A stretch of 64,000 nt of DNA from NCBI GenBank assembly GCA_027563935.2, contig CM050446.2, positions 32,119,501-32,183,500 on the forward strand, read 5' to 3'. This DNA is from Costus lasius. Taxonomy: Eukaryota; Streptophyta; Magnoliopsida; Zingiberales; Costaceae. The stretch's first letter is position 1; each line of letters begins with the position of its first letter. Position numbers and translations under genes: made by a program. Below, piece by piece: positions 22,030 to 33,643 of the stretch. The notes beneath the pieces are model-generated. The model worked only from the letters and a program-made list of their open reading frames with translations. It had not been told where the DNA came from and searched no databases.

Positions 22030-25000
22030 ATGGCTGATGAAGATCATTCCTCCTTTAAACTTGAAAAATTTAGTGGAATCGGCTTTAATCAATGGAAGGA
22101 ACAAATGGAAGTGTGGCCTTTAACCTTGGGGCTGATAAGTGACATTGGTTTACAACACCCTTTCAGTAAAACTTCAAACCATAAATCACCTTCATCTTCT
22201 GAATTTATAAGAGATAAGTCTTGAAAGAATAACTTCTTCTAGGTCTTTAGAAGAAATTGAATTTATGTGAAAATTGAGAATTCTTAGTTGCCTCTTGCAT
22301 CTTCTATATGAAAATGTATGGAAAATTCAAAACAACAAAGAATCTCTGGATAGCCTTATAAGATACATATTTAAAGGATGATGAAGGTGGCAAGAGATTC
22401 ATTGCTTCAAACTTTAATAATTTTAAAATGTCTAATAATATACCAATAATAGATCAAATCAACAAATTTCAAATTTTAATAAATGAGGTTCAACTTAGTG
22501 CTACTATCTTTAGCCTCTTCCCTCCTATACAAACTACCCTCATCTTGATCCAAATTTGCCCAAGATCTTAGGAGATCAATTAACTTAAACTCTGTAAGAT
22601 ATGTAATCCAAACTAACAAGATAGAAGATCAATTCAAATAAGGATCCTAAAATTGATCAATCCAAAAATAAGATACATCTTGAAGTTACTAGTCTTCCCT
22701 CAAGCTCTAAAAATTAAATTTTCATACAAGAAAATTTCGAAAACAAAAGGGCAAGAATCCTAGAACCAACCCAAACTAAAATAAAAAAAATTTAAACAAA
22801 TCAAGGAAATAAGAAGGTGCAAGGAGGTAGATTCTACTACATATGCGAAAGGAACAATCACCTAGCCCTAGAATGCTACAATAGAAAAAACTGAAAGGAT
22901 ACCTTCCAAGAACAAATAAAACCATGGCAAACTTAAAGTAAACATGGTTGAAGATCAACTAGCCTCCACCTCTTCACTAAGGTTTCATGTTTCCCTATAG
23001 TTAATCTAACTTGCTATGATTCTAATTGGTGGTTACATGTATATTTTAACTGAATGTGGTTTACTTCCTATTAGGACTCAAGTGGAGCAAGTATAACCAT
23101 GGGGAACGGTTCGTCTGCAATAGTACTTGGACAAGGACAAGTCATCTTGAAGTTCACTTTTGGAAAGACTCTCACTTTAAATAATATATACCATGTACCA
23201 AATATCTGTAGAAATCTTATTAGTGGATCTTGCTTAGTTCAATATGGCCTTAAAATTATTTTAGAGGCTAATAAAGTTGTAATCTCCAAAGAAGACTTGT
23301 CCATTGGAAAGGGTTTCACTTCTATTGGTTTATTTAAATTAAATATAACTCCTTTAAATAATACTATGCATACCTATTAAAATCAAAAGATGAAGTGTTC
23401 TCAAACTTTAAAATATACAATGCTGGAGTAGAAAATCAAATAAATAAGAAAAATAAAATTATTAAGTGTGATAGAGGAGGAAATACACTTCAAATGAAGT
23501 TACCTAATTCTATCAAGAATATGAGATAATTCATCAAGTAAATGCCCCTACTCCCCTCAATCTAATTAAGTAGCAGAAAAGAAAAATAGAACTTTACTAG
23601 ACATGGTAAATGTCATGCTACTTAGTTTTGGAGCAGCCCCAAACTTGTGAGGGGAAGCCATCCTTACTGCTTGCTTTATTCAAAATAAAATACCCTCTAA
23701 AAATAAAACACAAACACATTATAAAACCTAGAAAGGACATAGACTTAACTTAAAATTCTCTTGAATTTGGGGTGCTTGGCTAAGGTCAATCTACTAGAAC
23801 TTAGGAGAAATAAAATTGGTGCTAACACAATAGATATTATTTTCATAGATTACTCTTTAGACTCTAACATATATAGGTGTATAGTAAAAAATTTTGAAAT
23901 TCCTAAAATTTCTAACAACACCTTAATTGGGTCTAGAGATATCTCCTTTGAATATGTATTTCCTTTCAAGACTAAAAACCCCCAACCTAATACAAATGCT
24001 AATCCATCTCAAAATCCTATAACTCTTAATGATCAACCTGATCTTTCTTCACATTCTAATTAAATAGCTGAACTTAGGAGAAGCAAAAGAACTAGAGCCA
24101 TACGAGACTTTGGTGATGAATTTATCACTTATCTAATTAAAGATGCACCAAAAATGTATCAAAAAGGTCTTAGTTCCTCTGAGCTCCCTTCTAGAAAGAA
24201 GCTATTAATAATGAATTTTAATCCATAATAAGCAACAACACTTGGATTCTTATTGATCTACCTCCTAGAAATAAACCACTCGGATACAAATGGATATTTA
24301 AGAAAAAGCTAAGGACTGATGGTGGTATAGAAAAATATAAAGTACGTTTGGTTGTTAGAGGTTTTCACTAGAGAGCCAACATTGACTACTTTGATACCTA
24401 CACAAGTATTGTTAAAATCACTATCATCAAGTTCCCTCTCTCTGTTGCATCAATTCATAATTTAATAATTTATCAAATGGATGTAAAAATTGCTTTTCTC
24501 CATGGAGACCTTGATGAGGAAATTTATGACTCAACCTTAGGGCTTTACTATTTATGGTTGTATAGGGAAAGTATGGAAATTAGTCCATTTATTATACGGT
24601 CTTAAGCAAGCCCATAAACAATAGCATAAACAAATTGATAAAGTCATCCTGTCATATGGTTTCTAAATCAATGACTCTAATAATTGTCTTTACTTAAAAA
24701 ATACAAACTCTAGTTTTATACTGCATTGTTTATATGTATATGATATCCTAATTCTTTCTAATGATATAAATATAGATACTAAAGAATCCCAGTCTAAATA
24801 ATTTGACATCAAAGACATTGGAGAAGTAAATGTAAATTTATGAATGAAATTTATCATACATCAAAAATTTAATTTCTCTATCATAATCACATTATCAGTA
24901 CACCTTTTGATCTAAACTATCATATTATTAAAAATCAAATTGTTCCTATAAATCAAGATTAATATCTAAGGCTATAGGTTCGCTTTTTTTTTCTAACAAA

Positions 25001-25704
25001 TATAACCAGTCCTCACATAGCTTATACAGTCTATAGACCGAGTAGATAAACTAGCAACCCTAGTGAAACACATTGAAATGCCATTAATAGAGTAGTTAGA
25101 TATCTTAAAGGGGACCACTAATTATGAGCCCTTTTATAGTAACAACCCAACCTCCATGATAGGTAGATCTTGGAAAGAGATTTAGTGGGTAACAATAAGC
25201 TAACTAGTTAGCCAAAGAGTACAATATAAAAAATTTATAAAATACTATTGTGTTAATTGGAGTTATATTTTAAAGGCTCTAATACTCCATTCCTAAGGTG
25301 ATTGATGCACTCCTATGTAGAGATAGGCAGAGTTATAAATCTGAAAGAAACACAAAGGTATATCCTAAGAAGTGACACTACACACTACACACTCTCTAGA
25401 AAACTCACACAAAAAATAAGATGCTCAAGTATGGCAAAAAATACGCAATCCTATGTCATAGTAATTGTATCATATGTGTACCATTCAGTGCTCGATCAAA
25501 AGGGGTATAGTTCAAGACTCCATTCAATGCTCGGTCAAAAGGGGTGTAGTTCAAGACTTAATTCACTATACACCTTCTAGTGGACTTTTGTGTACTAAGT
25601 GTGTTGAGCATTGCTCTTTCCTAACCGCATAATATAAATGCCAAACAATAAAATTTTTTAGTTTTATCCTATTAATTTTGACTTTTTATATTTTTGTGGG
25701 GGAT
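22030..25704 (+). pseudogene. Copia element F: decayed gag-pol
   Basis: A plus-strand Ty1/copia polyprotein with many stops and frameshifts. Gag start: MADEDHSSFKLEKFSGIGF at 22030. Integrase-linked region (23099-23380): LNNIYHVPNICRNLISGS and GKGFTSIGLFKLN, the usual copia pre-integrase segment. Further on (23761-24063): NTIDIIFIDYSLDSNIYRC and SRDISFEYVFPFKT, typical of the integrase-RT linker. RT traces follow at about 24080-24900 (DEFITYLIKDAPKMYQ; MDVKIAFLHGDLDEEIY; YVYDILILSNDI). RNase H is reduced to fragments by 25300. Gene order gag-protease-integrase-RT marks copia. Confidence 0.82.
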
Positions 25705-26100
25705 TGTTAGTGTTTGAAGGAAAAAAAACCCAAAAATCCTTTAGTCCCACGTGGAAAGACTACAAAAGCAGACTTTGGTTTATAATGATTTATTTCTTGC
25801 TCCCTTGGCTTCTCAAGGGCATATAAATCTATTTACCTGAGTTGATAAAAAAATTACACACATGTGTGTGCGCGCCACACCACACCACACCACACCGAGC
25901 ATGGGTCGGGTCGGGTCGGGTCAAGTTGAGTCATGGTCATAGGTGCAAGTGCAGGTGTAAGCCGAAGACTATTTCTCACTAGATTTTAATTTATTTTTCT
26001 TTATTTTGCATATATTTATTTAATACTAATAATAGCATATAATTAAGACTTTTTAATTTTTAACATGTCTTAATTAATTCACAATCGTTGTGCCCACTAT
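25705..26100 (+). repeat. Probable 3' LTR of copia F (end uncertain)
   Basis: The LTR starts TGTTAGTGTTTGAAGG right after a purine-rich GTGGGGGAT tract, as expected for a plus-strand element. It contains CATATAAATCT (possible TATA box, 25829), a CACAC run and GGGTCGGGTCGGGTCGGGTC. I could not fix its right end or a TSD. Confidence 0.5.
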
Positions 26101-26739
26101 TTTGGGAAAACACATGAGGCATTATTATTGGTCTGCCAAGTTAAGACACACCTAAATTAGACGATCTTAACTCGACTATCCTAGTCATTGAACCTTCTCT
26201 ATATAAGGAGAGACAAGTAGATGACATAGACACATTCCTCATTCTTGTTTCTCACGCTCTCTCTAAGTTTTCCCCTTTTCTTATGTTGTTCGGCATTCAA
26301 AGTCTACTACAAGCATATTACTCACTAATGCACCAATAGAGGAGTATCACCAGTTGAATTTTGGGGCATCAGACTGGATCTAAACCCACAATGGGGTTGA
26401 AAGTTTGCTTAAGGATAGACTATGTGTCACCTCTGGTATTTCTAATCCTTTGTCTTATTTTCATCATTAAGGATTTGCATGTAGGATTATTTCATTGATC
26501 TTGAATCTTTATATTACATGATAATTGCACTATAGTTCTCACTTAGGCACATGACAAATGTAGATAACACATTAGACTCTATATCATGTTACACTAGATA
26601 GTGTGCATCTTATGATCTATCCACAAACATGTCTAGTGCCTAATACAATTGGCTCAATCAATAGAGTCATATAAATCTCCAAATAATTAACGTCTAGAAG
26701 ACCGAATAATATAGAAAGCCTAACTTCTAATGATGATAT
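26100..26739. other. Unassigned; promoter-like LTR fragment
   Basis: Contains CTCTATATAAGGAGAG at about 26200 followed by a pyrimidine-rich stretch, like a plant TATA promoter and transcription start in an LTR. GGGGCATCAGACTGG at about 26362 is a poor match to a tRNA-Met primer site. Possibly the end of the copia F LTR or part of another element. No coding region. Confidence 0.35.
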
Positions 26740-27640
26740 TGTTGGAAAAATTGCGAAGAAACAATCGATGAAGACAACCTTGAGGCGTGAACAAATGTCA
26801 CTGTCCTAAAGGCTTATTTCGACCTCTAGAATTCAACAAAGCAAGAGAAACTCATTGAAAACTCACAGTCAAAGAGGAGAAGTTCACAGTAGTGAAAACT
26901 ACTTGGAATAGCTAGTTACGAAGAGGAAAATAGTGTATATACCAAGTAACCAACACACCTTTTGAAGCAGTAAGCGCCCTTGGGCATGAGTGGGAGAACA
27001 TAATCACGGGCATGATTATTATCAGGGCCTGTCCATGAAGCTCTCAGCTAAGAATGATATCGGTATGATGAGAAGATCACAAATGTGACCAAAATTACAG
27101 CCTGACCATAATGCTCTCGGCACCAAATGTGTGGGAGAACATAATCACGGGCATGATTATTATCAAGGCCTATCCGTGAAGCTCTCGGCTAAGAATGATA
27201 TCGGTATGACGAGAAGATCATTGTCGTGACCAAAATTATGGCCTGGCCATGCAAGACGGTGCGAAACAATCACGGCCGCGATAAATTCCACACCAAAGAG
27301 GAGAAGTTCACAGTAGCAAAAACTACTTGGAACAGGTAGTTATGAAGAGGAAAATAGTGTATATATCAAGTAACCAACACACCTTTTGAAGCGGTAACCA
27401 CCCTTGGGCGTGTGTGGGCGAACATAATCACAGGCGTGATTATTATCAGGGCATGTCTGTGAAGCTCTCGGCTAAGAATAATATTGGTATGACGAGAAGA
27501 TCACAGCTGTGACCAAAATTACAGCCTAGCCGTAATGCTCTCGGCACCGGACGTGCCGAAGTGCCCAATCTTGACCATTAAATATTATTATTACAATTGG
27601 GTCATAGTGGACCCTTGCAATATGCCCTTAATGGGCCCAA
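26740..27640. repeat. Tandemly duplicated LTR-like sequence (about 420-bp period)
   Basis: Starts TGTTGGAAAAATTGCG. The block at about 26872-27125 recurs at about 27294-27545. A shorter sub-block (GGGCATGATTATTATCAGGG to GCTCTCGGC) occurs three times, near 27010, 27150 and 27435. The larger block includes AATAGTGTATAT, a TATA-like word, so that is duplicated too. Family and exact right end are uncertain. Confidence 0.6.
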
Positions 27641-27643
27641 CTT

Positions 27644-27997
27644 CTATTAGGAAATACCGGGTGTAATTTAAATTTATGCAGTCCAAGGACGCAATGAAAG
27701 TCTCTTTACACCCGAATATATTCCTTTATACAAGGATCCATGCGAGAGAGATAACACAAGGATGTGTTAGAGATTATACCTCTATTTCTTGTCAAGTTGA
27801 TGAAGCCAAGTTGAAGATGATCAAGTGCTCGTCCTCTACAAGTATCCACACGTCGACCTTCTCAATGTTGCTCCCTTCCTCGCTTGGTGCTAGCCTCGAG
27901 AAGAGAAGATCACCTCTTGGAACTCCTTCTTCTTGCTCCTTTGTTCTTCACGCCAACAAGTCTCCTTGCTTGGAGACTCTTGGCCAACAAGGAAGAT
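27644..27997 (-). mobile_element. Copia LTR fragment (same family as element G), interrupted by element A
   Basis: Matches the start of the G LTR (37194 and 44229): GGAAATACCGGGTGTAATTT, GCAGTCCAAGGACGCA, then the ATTCCTTTATACAAGGATCC block. It stops exactly where element A begins at 27998. The remainder should lie beyond the right edge of the window, after A's 3' LTR. Confidence 0.75.
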
Positions 27998-29496
27998 TGA
28001 TGCCTTGCATTTTAGTAGCAATTTTTATTATTGTTCCATGATGAATCTAGGCCTATTTTAATATTTTTACACTCTTTCAAGACTTATTTACTTAAAAGCT
28101 TTGGAATATTCACTTTTTCTCGTCTTGTGCAATTTCAGATAAAATCGCCCAATTTTAAAGTCTTTTGATTATTTTGAGGCCATAGGGTGATTTCTTACGT
28201 GAAGACAAAGCTGCCCGTCAAATTTGGGCTCAATCAGAGTTAGTTCAAAAAATATGGCCAGGTGAACTCCACGGGGTTCACCGGAGATCCGAAAGTTCAC
28301 AGAAGACTTCACCACTTGGTGAACCCCATCGGGTTCACCCGTGATTCTCTCTGAAGCAATTCACCCAAAAACGTCCAGAAGGTTTCACTGGTAGGTGAAC
28401 CCGGCGGGATTCACCAGTGCTTCTCTCTCGACGAAACTGTGCAGAGCACTTCACTGGCTAATGAACCCCATGGGATTCACTCGTGATTTCAACTGAGGCG
28501 TATGAGCGTCCGACTCCTTATCGGATTTTTGATGATTTCTAACTCGATTCATGTCCAAATTTGGAAAGAGAGGACTTTTTGGAAAGCTAATTTGAAGGAG
28601 AACACAAGGAATATAAAAGCCTTAATTTTTATGCCCTAATGATGGAGAAATCAGCATGAAAGCGGTGAGGGCGAATGGACGAAGGCGACGAGGCATTTCG
28701 GCGATTTCAGCGAGATTTCTTCATCAAAGCATCACGATTCTTCAAGCTTGGCTTCGGTTTAGCATCTCCTCCTTCTCAGAAATGTTTTCTTATAGTTTCC
28801 TATCTTCACAGAGAGATTTTTGAGTGATTCCATGAATATCATAGTGTAAAACTCTTTTCAGGGCTCAGTTGAAGCCCGCTGACGATTGTTAATTGCAAAT
28901 TCTTATTACAAACAGTTATTTGGATTTTTATGTTGACATATTTTACTTTGCTATGCGTATTTCATGATTTTACCTTGGCCACATATTTTCATATATTGGC
29001 CAGCACGATTCATATCGAGAAGAGAATCGTGACGGTCGATCTGCTTAGTAAAACTTGTGAATCCATGACACGAGAGTACTTGGTATTCACTCGAAGATTT
29101 CATAACCCTTAACAGAACCCATAGGGTTTGTTTAGAATGATCCACCACGAGAGTAGGAGATTGTTCTAGACAAGCACCAAAGTGTACCACCGAGAGGGGG
29201 CAACTTGTACCTTAGGGATAGGTTCCTTATGCAAAAAATCTTGAAACCTTGTAATTGATCCTTTTAATCGCAATTAAGATCGTCAGTGTGGTTGATACCA
29301 AAGCCCTGATCTCTCTCATATATATTCTCTCTAGTCATTGCTTTAGTTTCTCGTTTACGATTGAAGTTCTCAAAAACCCTGTTTCAGTTCGCCTAGCTAT
29401 CGATACTTAGACTTTCTAGTACTTAACCTTGTTCCCCGTGGGATTCGACATCTTTTATATTACTTTGACATTACCGTGCACTTGCGGGACGTGTCA
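27998..29496 (+). repeat. Element A 5' LTR (1499 bp)
   Basis: Starts TGATGCCTTGCATTTTAG and ends GGACGTGTCA. Clearly homologous to the LTRs of B but much more diverged than those are from each other. TATA box TATAAAAG at 28612. Four palindromic GGTGAACCC...GGGTTCACC copies at about 28261-28480, upstream of the TATA box by about 130 bp. Confidence 0.9.
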
Positions 29497-29502
29497 AGTT
29501 TT

Positions 29503-29520
29503 TGGCACCGGTGCCGGGGA
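29503..29520 (+). other. Element A primer-binding site (tRNA-Asp type)
   Basis: TGGCACCGGTGCCGGGGA six bases after the LTR. Athila, Tat and Ogre elements typically have TGGCGCCGTTGCCGGGGA here, complementary to tRNA-Asp. Confidence 0.8.
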
Positions 29521-29655
29521 CAATGGTTAATATTGGTATATTTCTAGGAATTGGTAGACTAGGCTTTAGTTAGTTTTTCTTACACTACTACTAAATTCCT
29601 TTACTCTCTATTTGTCATTTGTCTTGGGACTTTGAAATTGTGACTGACTCCTTTT

Positions 29656-29775
29656 ATGCAAAGAAGTTCCAGGGTACGCAAACTCTTTGAAATTGATCTA
29701 GAAATAGAAAGAACTTTCAGAAACAGGAGAAAGCTTAATCAATTTCGGCAGAAGGAAGACAAAGACTAGATGGAG
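29656..29775 (+). pseudogene. Element A gag, 5' part
   Basis: Starts MQRSSRVRKLFEIDLEIERT, matching the start of B gag (MRRSSRVGTFFDIDLEIERI). It ends at ATGGAG, where element B is inserted; the rest continues at 49813. A TAG stop lies just before the insertion point. Confidence 0.85.
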
Positions 29776-31285
29776 TGATGCATGGCATTTTGGTAGTGTT
29801 TTTCCGTTGTATTTCATGTCAAATCTAGGCTTATTTTGACACTTTTATACTCATTATAGCCTTATTTCTTTCATATCTTTGGAATCTTCACTTTTTAGCA
29901 CTTTTGTGGAATTTCAGGTAAAAACACCCTTTTTTGACATATTTTGAATATTCTGAGGCCATGAGACGATTTCTTGTGTGAAAACGAAGCCGCCCGTCAA
30001 ATTTGAGCTCATTCGGAGTTTGCCTGAGAATCACAGCCATGGGGAACCCCACGGGGTTCACCATCCTAGTCGCCAGCCAGCGAAACTCACAGAGAGCATC
30101 ACGGCCAAGTGAACCCAGCGGGGTTCACCAGAATTCCTTCAGGCCGAAAATTGTCTAGAGGACATCATAGCCAGGTGAACCCGGCAGGGTTCACCGTGCT
30201 TCTTTTAGCCGAACTCACAGAATGAATCACGGCCAAGTGAACCCGGCGGGGTTCACCCATGATTCTGATCCAGGCTTGCGCACAGACCTGACCTATACTC
30301 GGTTTTCCTTCGATTTCTCACCCGTTCGGAGTCCAAATTCGGAAAGTAAGGTGTCTATGGAAAGCTCTTTCAGAGGCGAATGCATGGGATATAAAAGCGC
30401 TAATTTTCTTGCCCTAAAGAGGGGGGGGGGGGTAATCATGCAAGGAAGCGGCGTAGGCGGAAGAACACGGCGACGAGGTGATTTTTGGAGATTTTCGAAA
30501 TTTGAGACAGAAGGTCATCACGATTTCTTCAGGATTCTTTCGGTTCATCATCTCCTTCCTCTTAGATTCATTTTCTTGTACTTTTCCTTTCATTAAAAGA
30601 GAGATTTTGAGCGTTTCAATGATGATTGTAACGTAAACCCTATTTCGGGGCTTGGTTGAAGCCCTTTGATGATTCTGATCGCAAACTTTGTATCTATTTT
30701 TGTTATTTGGAATGAATTGTGAGCATATTCTACTTTGACGTATTTATTTCATGATTTTACCTTGGCCGAGTATTTTCATGTGTTAGCTGTTACGATTCAT
30801 ATCGAGAGAAGGATCGTAAGGGTGGAATCTCTCAGTAAAACTTGCAAGACCTCGACACAAGAGTGCTTGGTCTTCGCTCGAGGATCTTATAGTCTGCCAT
30901 AGAACTCATTGGGTTCGTCTTAGAATGATCCACTGCGAGAGTAGGAGGTCGGTCTAAGACGAACACCGGGGTGTACACTCGAGAGAGGGCACCTTGTACC
31001 CTAGGGTTAGACTCCTTATGCAAAACCAATAAACCAAATAATTAATATCTTTCTTGTGCGATTAAAATTATCATTGAGGTGGAAACTGTAGCCATAATAT
31101 CTCTCTCATATTTGACCTCTACCGACGTAGTTGCAATTGCTTGTTTTCGATTTCTGTCTTCAAAACCCAATTTCGAATCGCCTAGCTATTAGGACTTGGA
31201 TTTTCTAGTATTCAACCTTGTTCCCTGTGGGATTCGATATCTTTTATATTACTTCGACATAACCGTGCACTTGCGGTACGTGTCA
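29776..31285 (+). repeat. Element B 5' LTR (1510 bp)
   Basis: Ends TGATGCATGG and GTACGTGTCA. Very similar to 48307-49812. TATA box TATAAAAG at 30390. Four palindrome copies at 30041, 30108, 30172 and 30235 (period about 65 bp). A run of 12 G at 30421 is shorter in the other LTR. Confidence 0.92.
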
Positions 31286-31290
31286 AGTTT

Positions 31291-31309
31291 TTAGTGCCGT
31301 TGCCGGGGA
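31291..31309 (+). other. Element B primer-binding site (tRNA-Asp type)
   Basis: TTAGTGCCGTTGCCGGGGA, close to the standard Athila/Tat primer site with changes at the fourth to sixth positions. Confidence 0.8.
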
Positions 31310-31446
31310 ACGACGATTGATATTAGTATACTTCCGAGAATTGGTAGACTAGGCCTTAGGTTAGATTTTCTTTACTGCACTGCTATTTTCTTTTTCTTTT
31401 TATTTACTTGTTGTCTTAGAACTTTATAATTTTGACTTACCGTTTT

Positions 31447-32754
31447 ATGCGAAGAAGTTCTAGGGTAGGTACATTCTTTGACATTGATCTAGAGATCGAG
31501 CGTATCTTCAGGACAAGAAGGAAGCAAAATCAAATTCTGAAGAAAGAAGTCATGAACCATCAAGAAGGAGAAAATCAAATGGAGCACATTCAGCTTGATG
31601 TGAACAATGACCGAGTACCACAACCAATGGGGAACAACTATAACAACAGGACATTGAAAGATTACTCTACTCCTTACACTTATGGTTTTCAATCAGGAAT
31701 TGCTAGGCCCGCTGTTGAGGCCAATAACTTCGAAATAAAACCTGCTCTTCTTTCTATGGAGCAACAAAACCAATTTGGTGGTTCTCCTCTTGAGGACCCC
31801 AACATGCACCTCTCTATTTTTCTAGAATACTGCGATATGTTGAAAATTAATGGTGTGTCTGCTGATGCGATCAGGTTGCGACTATTTCCCTTCTCTCTGA
31901 GGCACAGGGCGAGAGCTTGGCTGCACACACTACCTGCTGCTTCGATAAGAACATGGGCAGAGCTTTCTCAAGCCTTTCTTTCCAAGTACTTCCCTCCATC
32001 AAAGACAATTCAATTGCGAAATCAGATAATGAGTTTCATGCAAAAGGATGGAGAGTCTCTATATGAAGCTTGGGAGAGGTTTAAAGGGCTCCAAAGGATG
32101 TGTCCACATCACAGAGTTGAAACTTGGGTTTTGATCCAAACGTTCTATAGCGGTTTGGATTACAACACGAGACTTACAGTGGACGCTGTAGCGGGAGGTG
32201 CTTTGATGAATAGGAGAGTTGAGGATGCTATGAACCTTCTCGAGGACATGGCGATTAACCATCACCAATGGACATCTGAGAGAGGTACCTCTACCAAGAA
32301 GTCAGGTAAGTATGACCTTGACTCTTTGACTGTAATTACAGCTAAGGTGGATAATTTGTCTAGAAAGCTTGACTCTTGGTCTGTTAATTCGATGGATGTT
32401 AATGCTATTTCTTGTGAGGTCTGTGGAGTTGTAGGTCATGCAGGGGCAGATTGTCAGGCAGGAGATGGGCAGATGGCTGCGATCAACTCTGAGCAATTGA
32501 ATGCTGTTGGAAATTTTAACCCGAACAACAACCCATACTCTAGCACATTCAATCTAGGGTGGTGCTACCATCCAAATTTCTCTACCGGACAACTCAACCA
32601 ATTCAACCTGGGCAAGCACCACCACAACAAACCCAGCCCCCACAAGGAAACTTTAGGCAACCCCAACAGAACAATTTCAGACCACCAGGATTTCAGACTA
32701 GGAACTACAATGCACCACCACCATATCCATGGCCGAGTAATGATTCAAATTTGA
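31447..32754 (+). CDS. Element B gag
   Basis: Open frame starting at MRRSSRVGTF; the in-frame ATG 15 bp earlier is not conserved with A. The capsid core includes DPNMHLSIFLEYCDMLKING, LRHRARAWLHTLP, TWAELSQAFLSKYFPPSKT and FMQKDGESLYEAWERFKGLQ. A zinc knuckle CEVCGVVGHAGADC (CX2CX4HX4C) lies near residue 325. After about 32570 the conserved frame shifts: the Gln/Pro-rich tail (QQTQPPQGNFRQPQ, DMMKMMMTRIDSLETH) is read in another frame to 32943, ended by a TAG where A has CGG. Gag would form the particle that packages the RNA. Confidence 0.9.
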   Translation: MRRSSRVGTFFDIDLEIERIFRTRRKQNQILKKEVMNHQEGENQMEHIQLDVNNDRVPQPMGNNYNNRTLKDYSTPYTYGFQSGIARPAVEANNFEIKPALLSMEQQNQFGGSPLEDPNMHLSIFLEYCDMLKINGVSADAIRLRLFPFSLRHRARAWLHTLPAASIRTWAELSQAFLSKYFPPSKTIQLRNQIMSFMQKDGESLYEAWERFKGLQRMCPHHRVETWVLIQTFYSGLDYNTRLTVDAVAGGALMNRRVEDAMNLLEDMAINHHQWTSERGTSTKKSGKYDLDSLTVITAKVDNLSRKLDSWSVNSMDVNAISCEVCGVVGHAGADCQAGDGQMAAINSEQLNAVGNFNPNNNPYSSTFNLGWCYHPNFSTGQLNQFNLGKHHHNKPSPHKETLGNPNRTISDHQDFRLGTTMHHHHIHGRVMIQI

Positions 32755-32972
32755 GCAAACAACTTGAAGGACTTACAGACATGATGAAGATGATGATGAC
32801 AAGGATAGACTCACTGGAAACACACAATAAAATGCTAGAGAGCCAGCTAGCCCAGCAAGCTAGCTCATCTTCGAGAGCACCAGGGAAGCGACCATTCCAG
32901 CCAAAGGTAAACCCGAGGGAGCATTGCAATGTAATCTCCACTTAGAGCAGCAAGCAACTTGAAGATCCAAAG

Positions 32973-33643
32973 ATGCCGACCGATGACAGGATAGATGAAG
33001 TGATACCAGAACCTGTGGAACAACATTCAGATGAAACACCAGCGGCACCTGAACCAGCTGAAGAGGAGTGGCCCTATGTGGGACCGCCTGCATACAAGCC
33101 ATTGATTCCTTTTCCGCAGAGGCTTGTCAACGCTAAATTGAACAAGCAGTTTGGTAAGTTTTTTGAGGTTTTAAAGAAACTATATATTAATATCCCTTTT
33201 GTTGATGCTCTTTTGCAGATGCCGACTTATGCAAAATTCCTGAAAGACATCTTATCAAACAAGAGGAAGCTACAGGATCAGGGTACCGTTGCACTTACTG
33301 AGGAGTGTAGCGCCATCATCCAGAACAAGCTACCTCAGAAGCTTAAAAACCCAAGCAGTTTCTCCATACCCTGCCAGATTGGGGAGATGTCCTTTCAGAG
33401 AGCTTTGCGCGATTTAGGAGCAAGCGTTAGCCTCATGCCATTATCACTTTGTAAAAGGCTAGACCTAGGGGATTTGCAACCAACTAGTATTTCGATACAG
33501 CTTGCAGACAGATTTGTGCATCACCCAGTTGGTATTTTAGAGGACATTCCTGTTAAAATAGGAGATTACTTTATTCCTGCTGATTTCATTGTTTTAGAGA
33601 TTGATGAGGATGATTGACTCCCTATCATTCTGGGGAGACCTTT
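32973..33643 (+). pseudogene. Element B protease region, 5' part
   Basis: Contains the Athila/Tat signature KKLYINIPFVDALLQMPTYA, then LTEECSAIIQNKLPQKLKNP, then the catalytic RALRDLGASVSLMPL (DLGA in place of DSG/DTG). It is cut by a TGA at about 33615 and then by the solo LTR inserted at the codons for GRPF. The remainder resumes at 35444. Confidence 0.88.
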
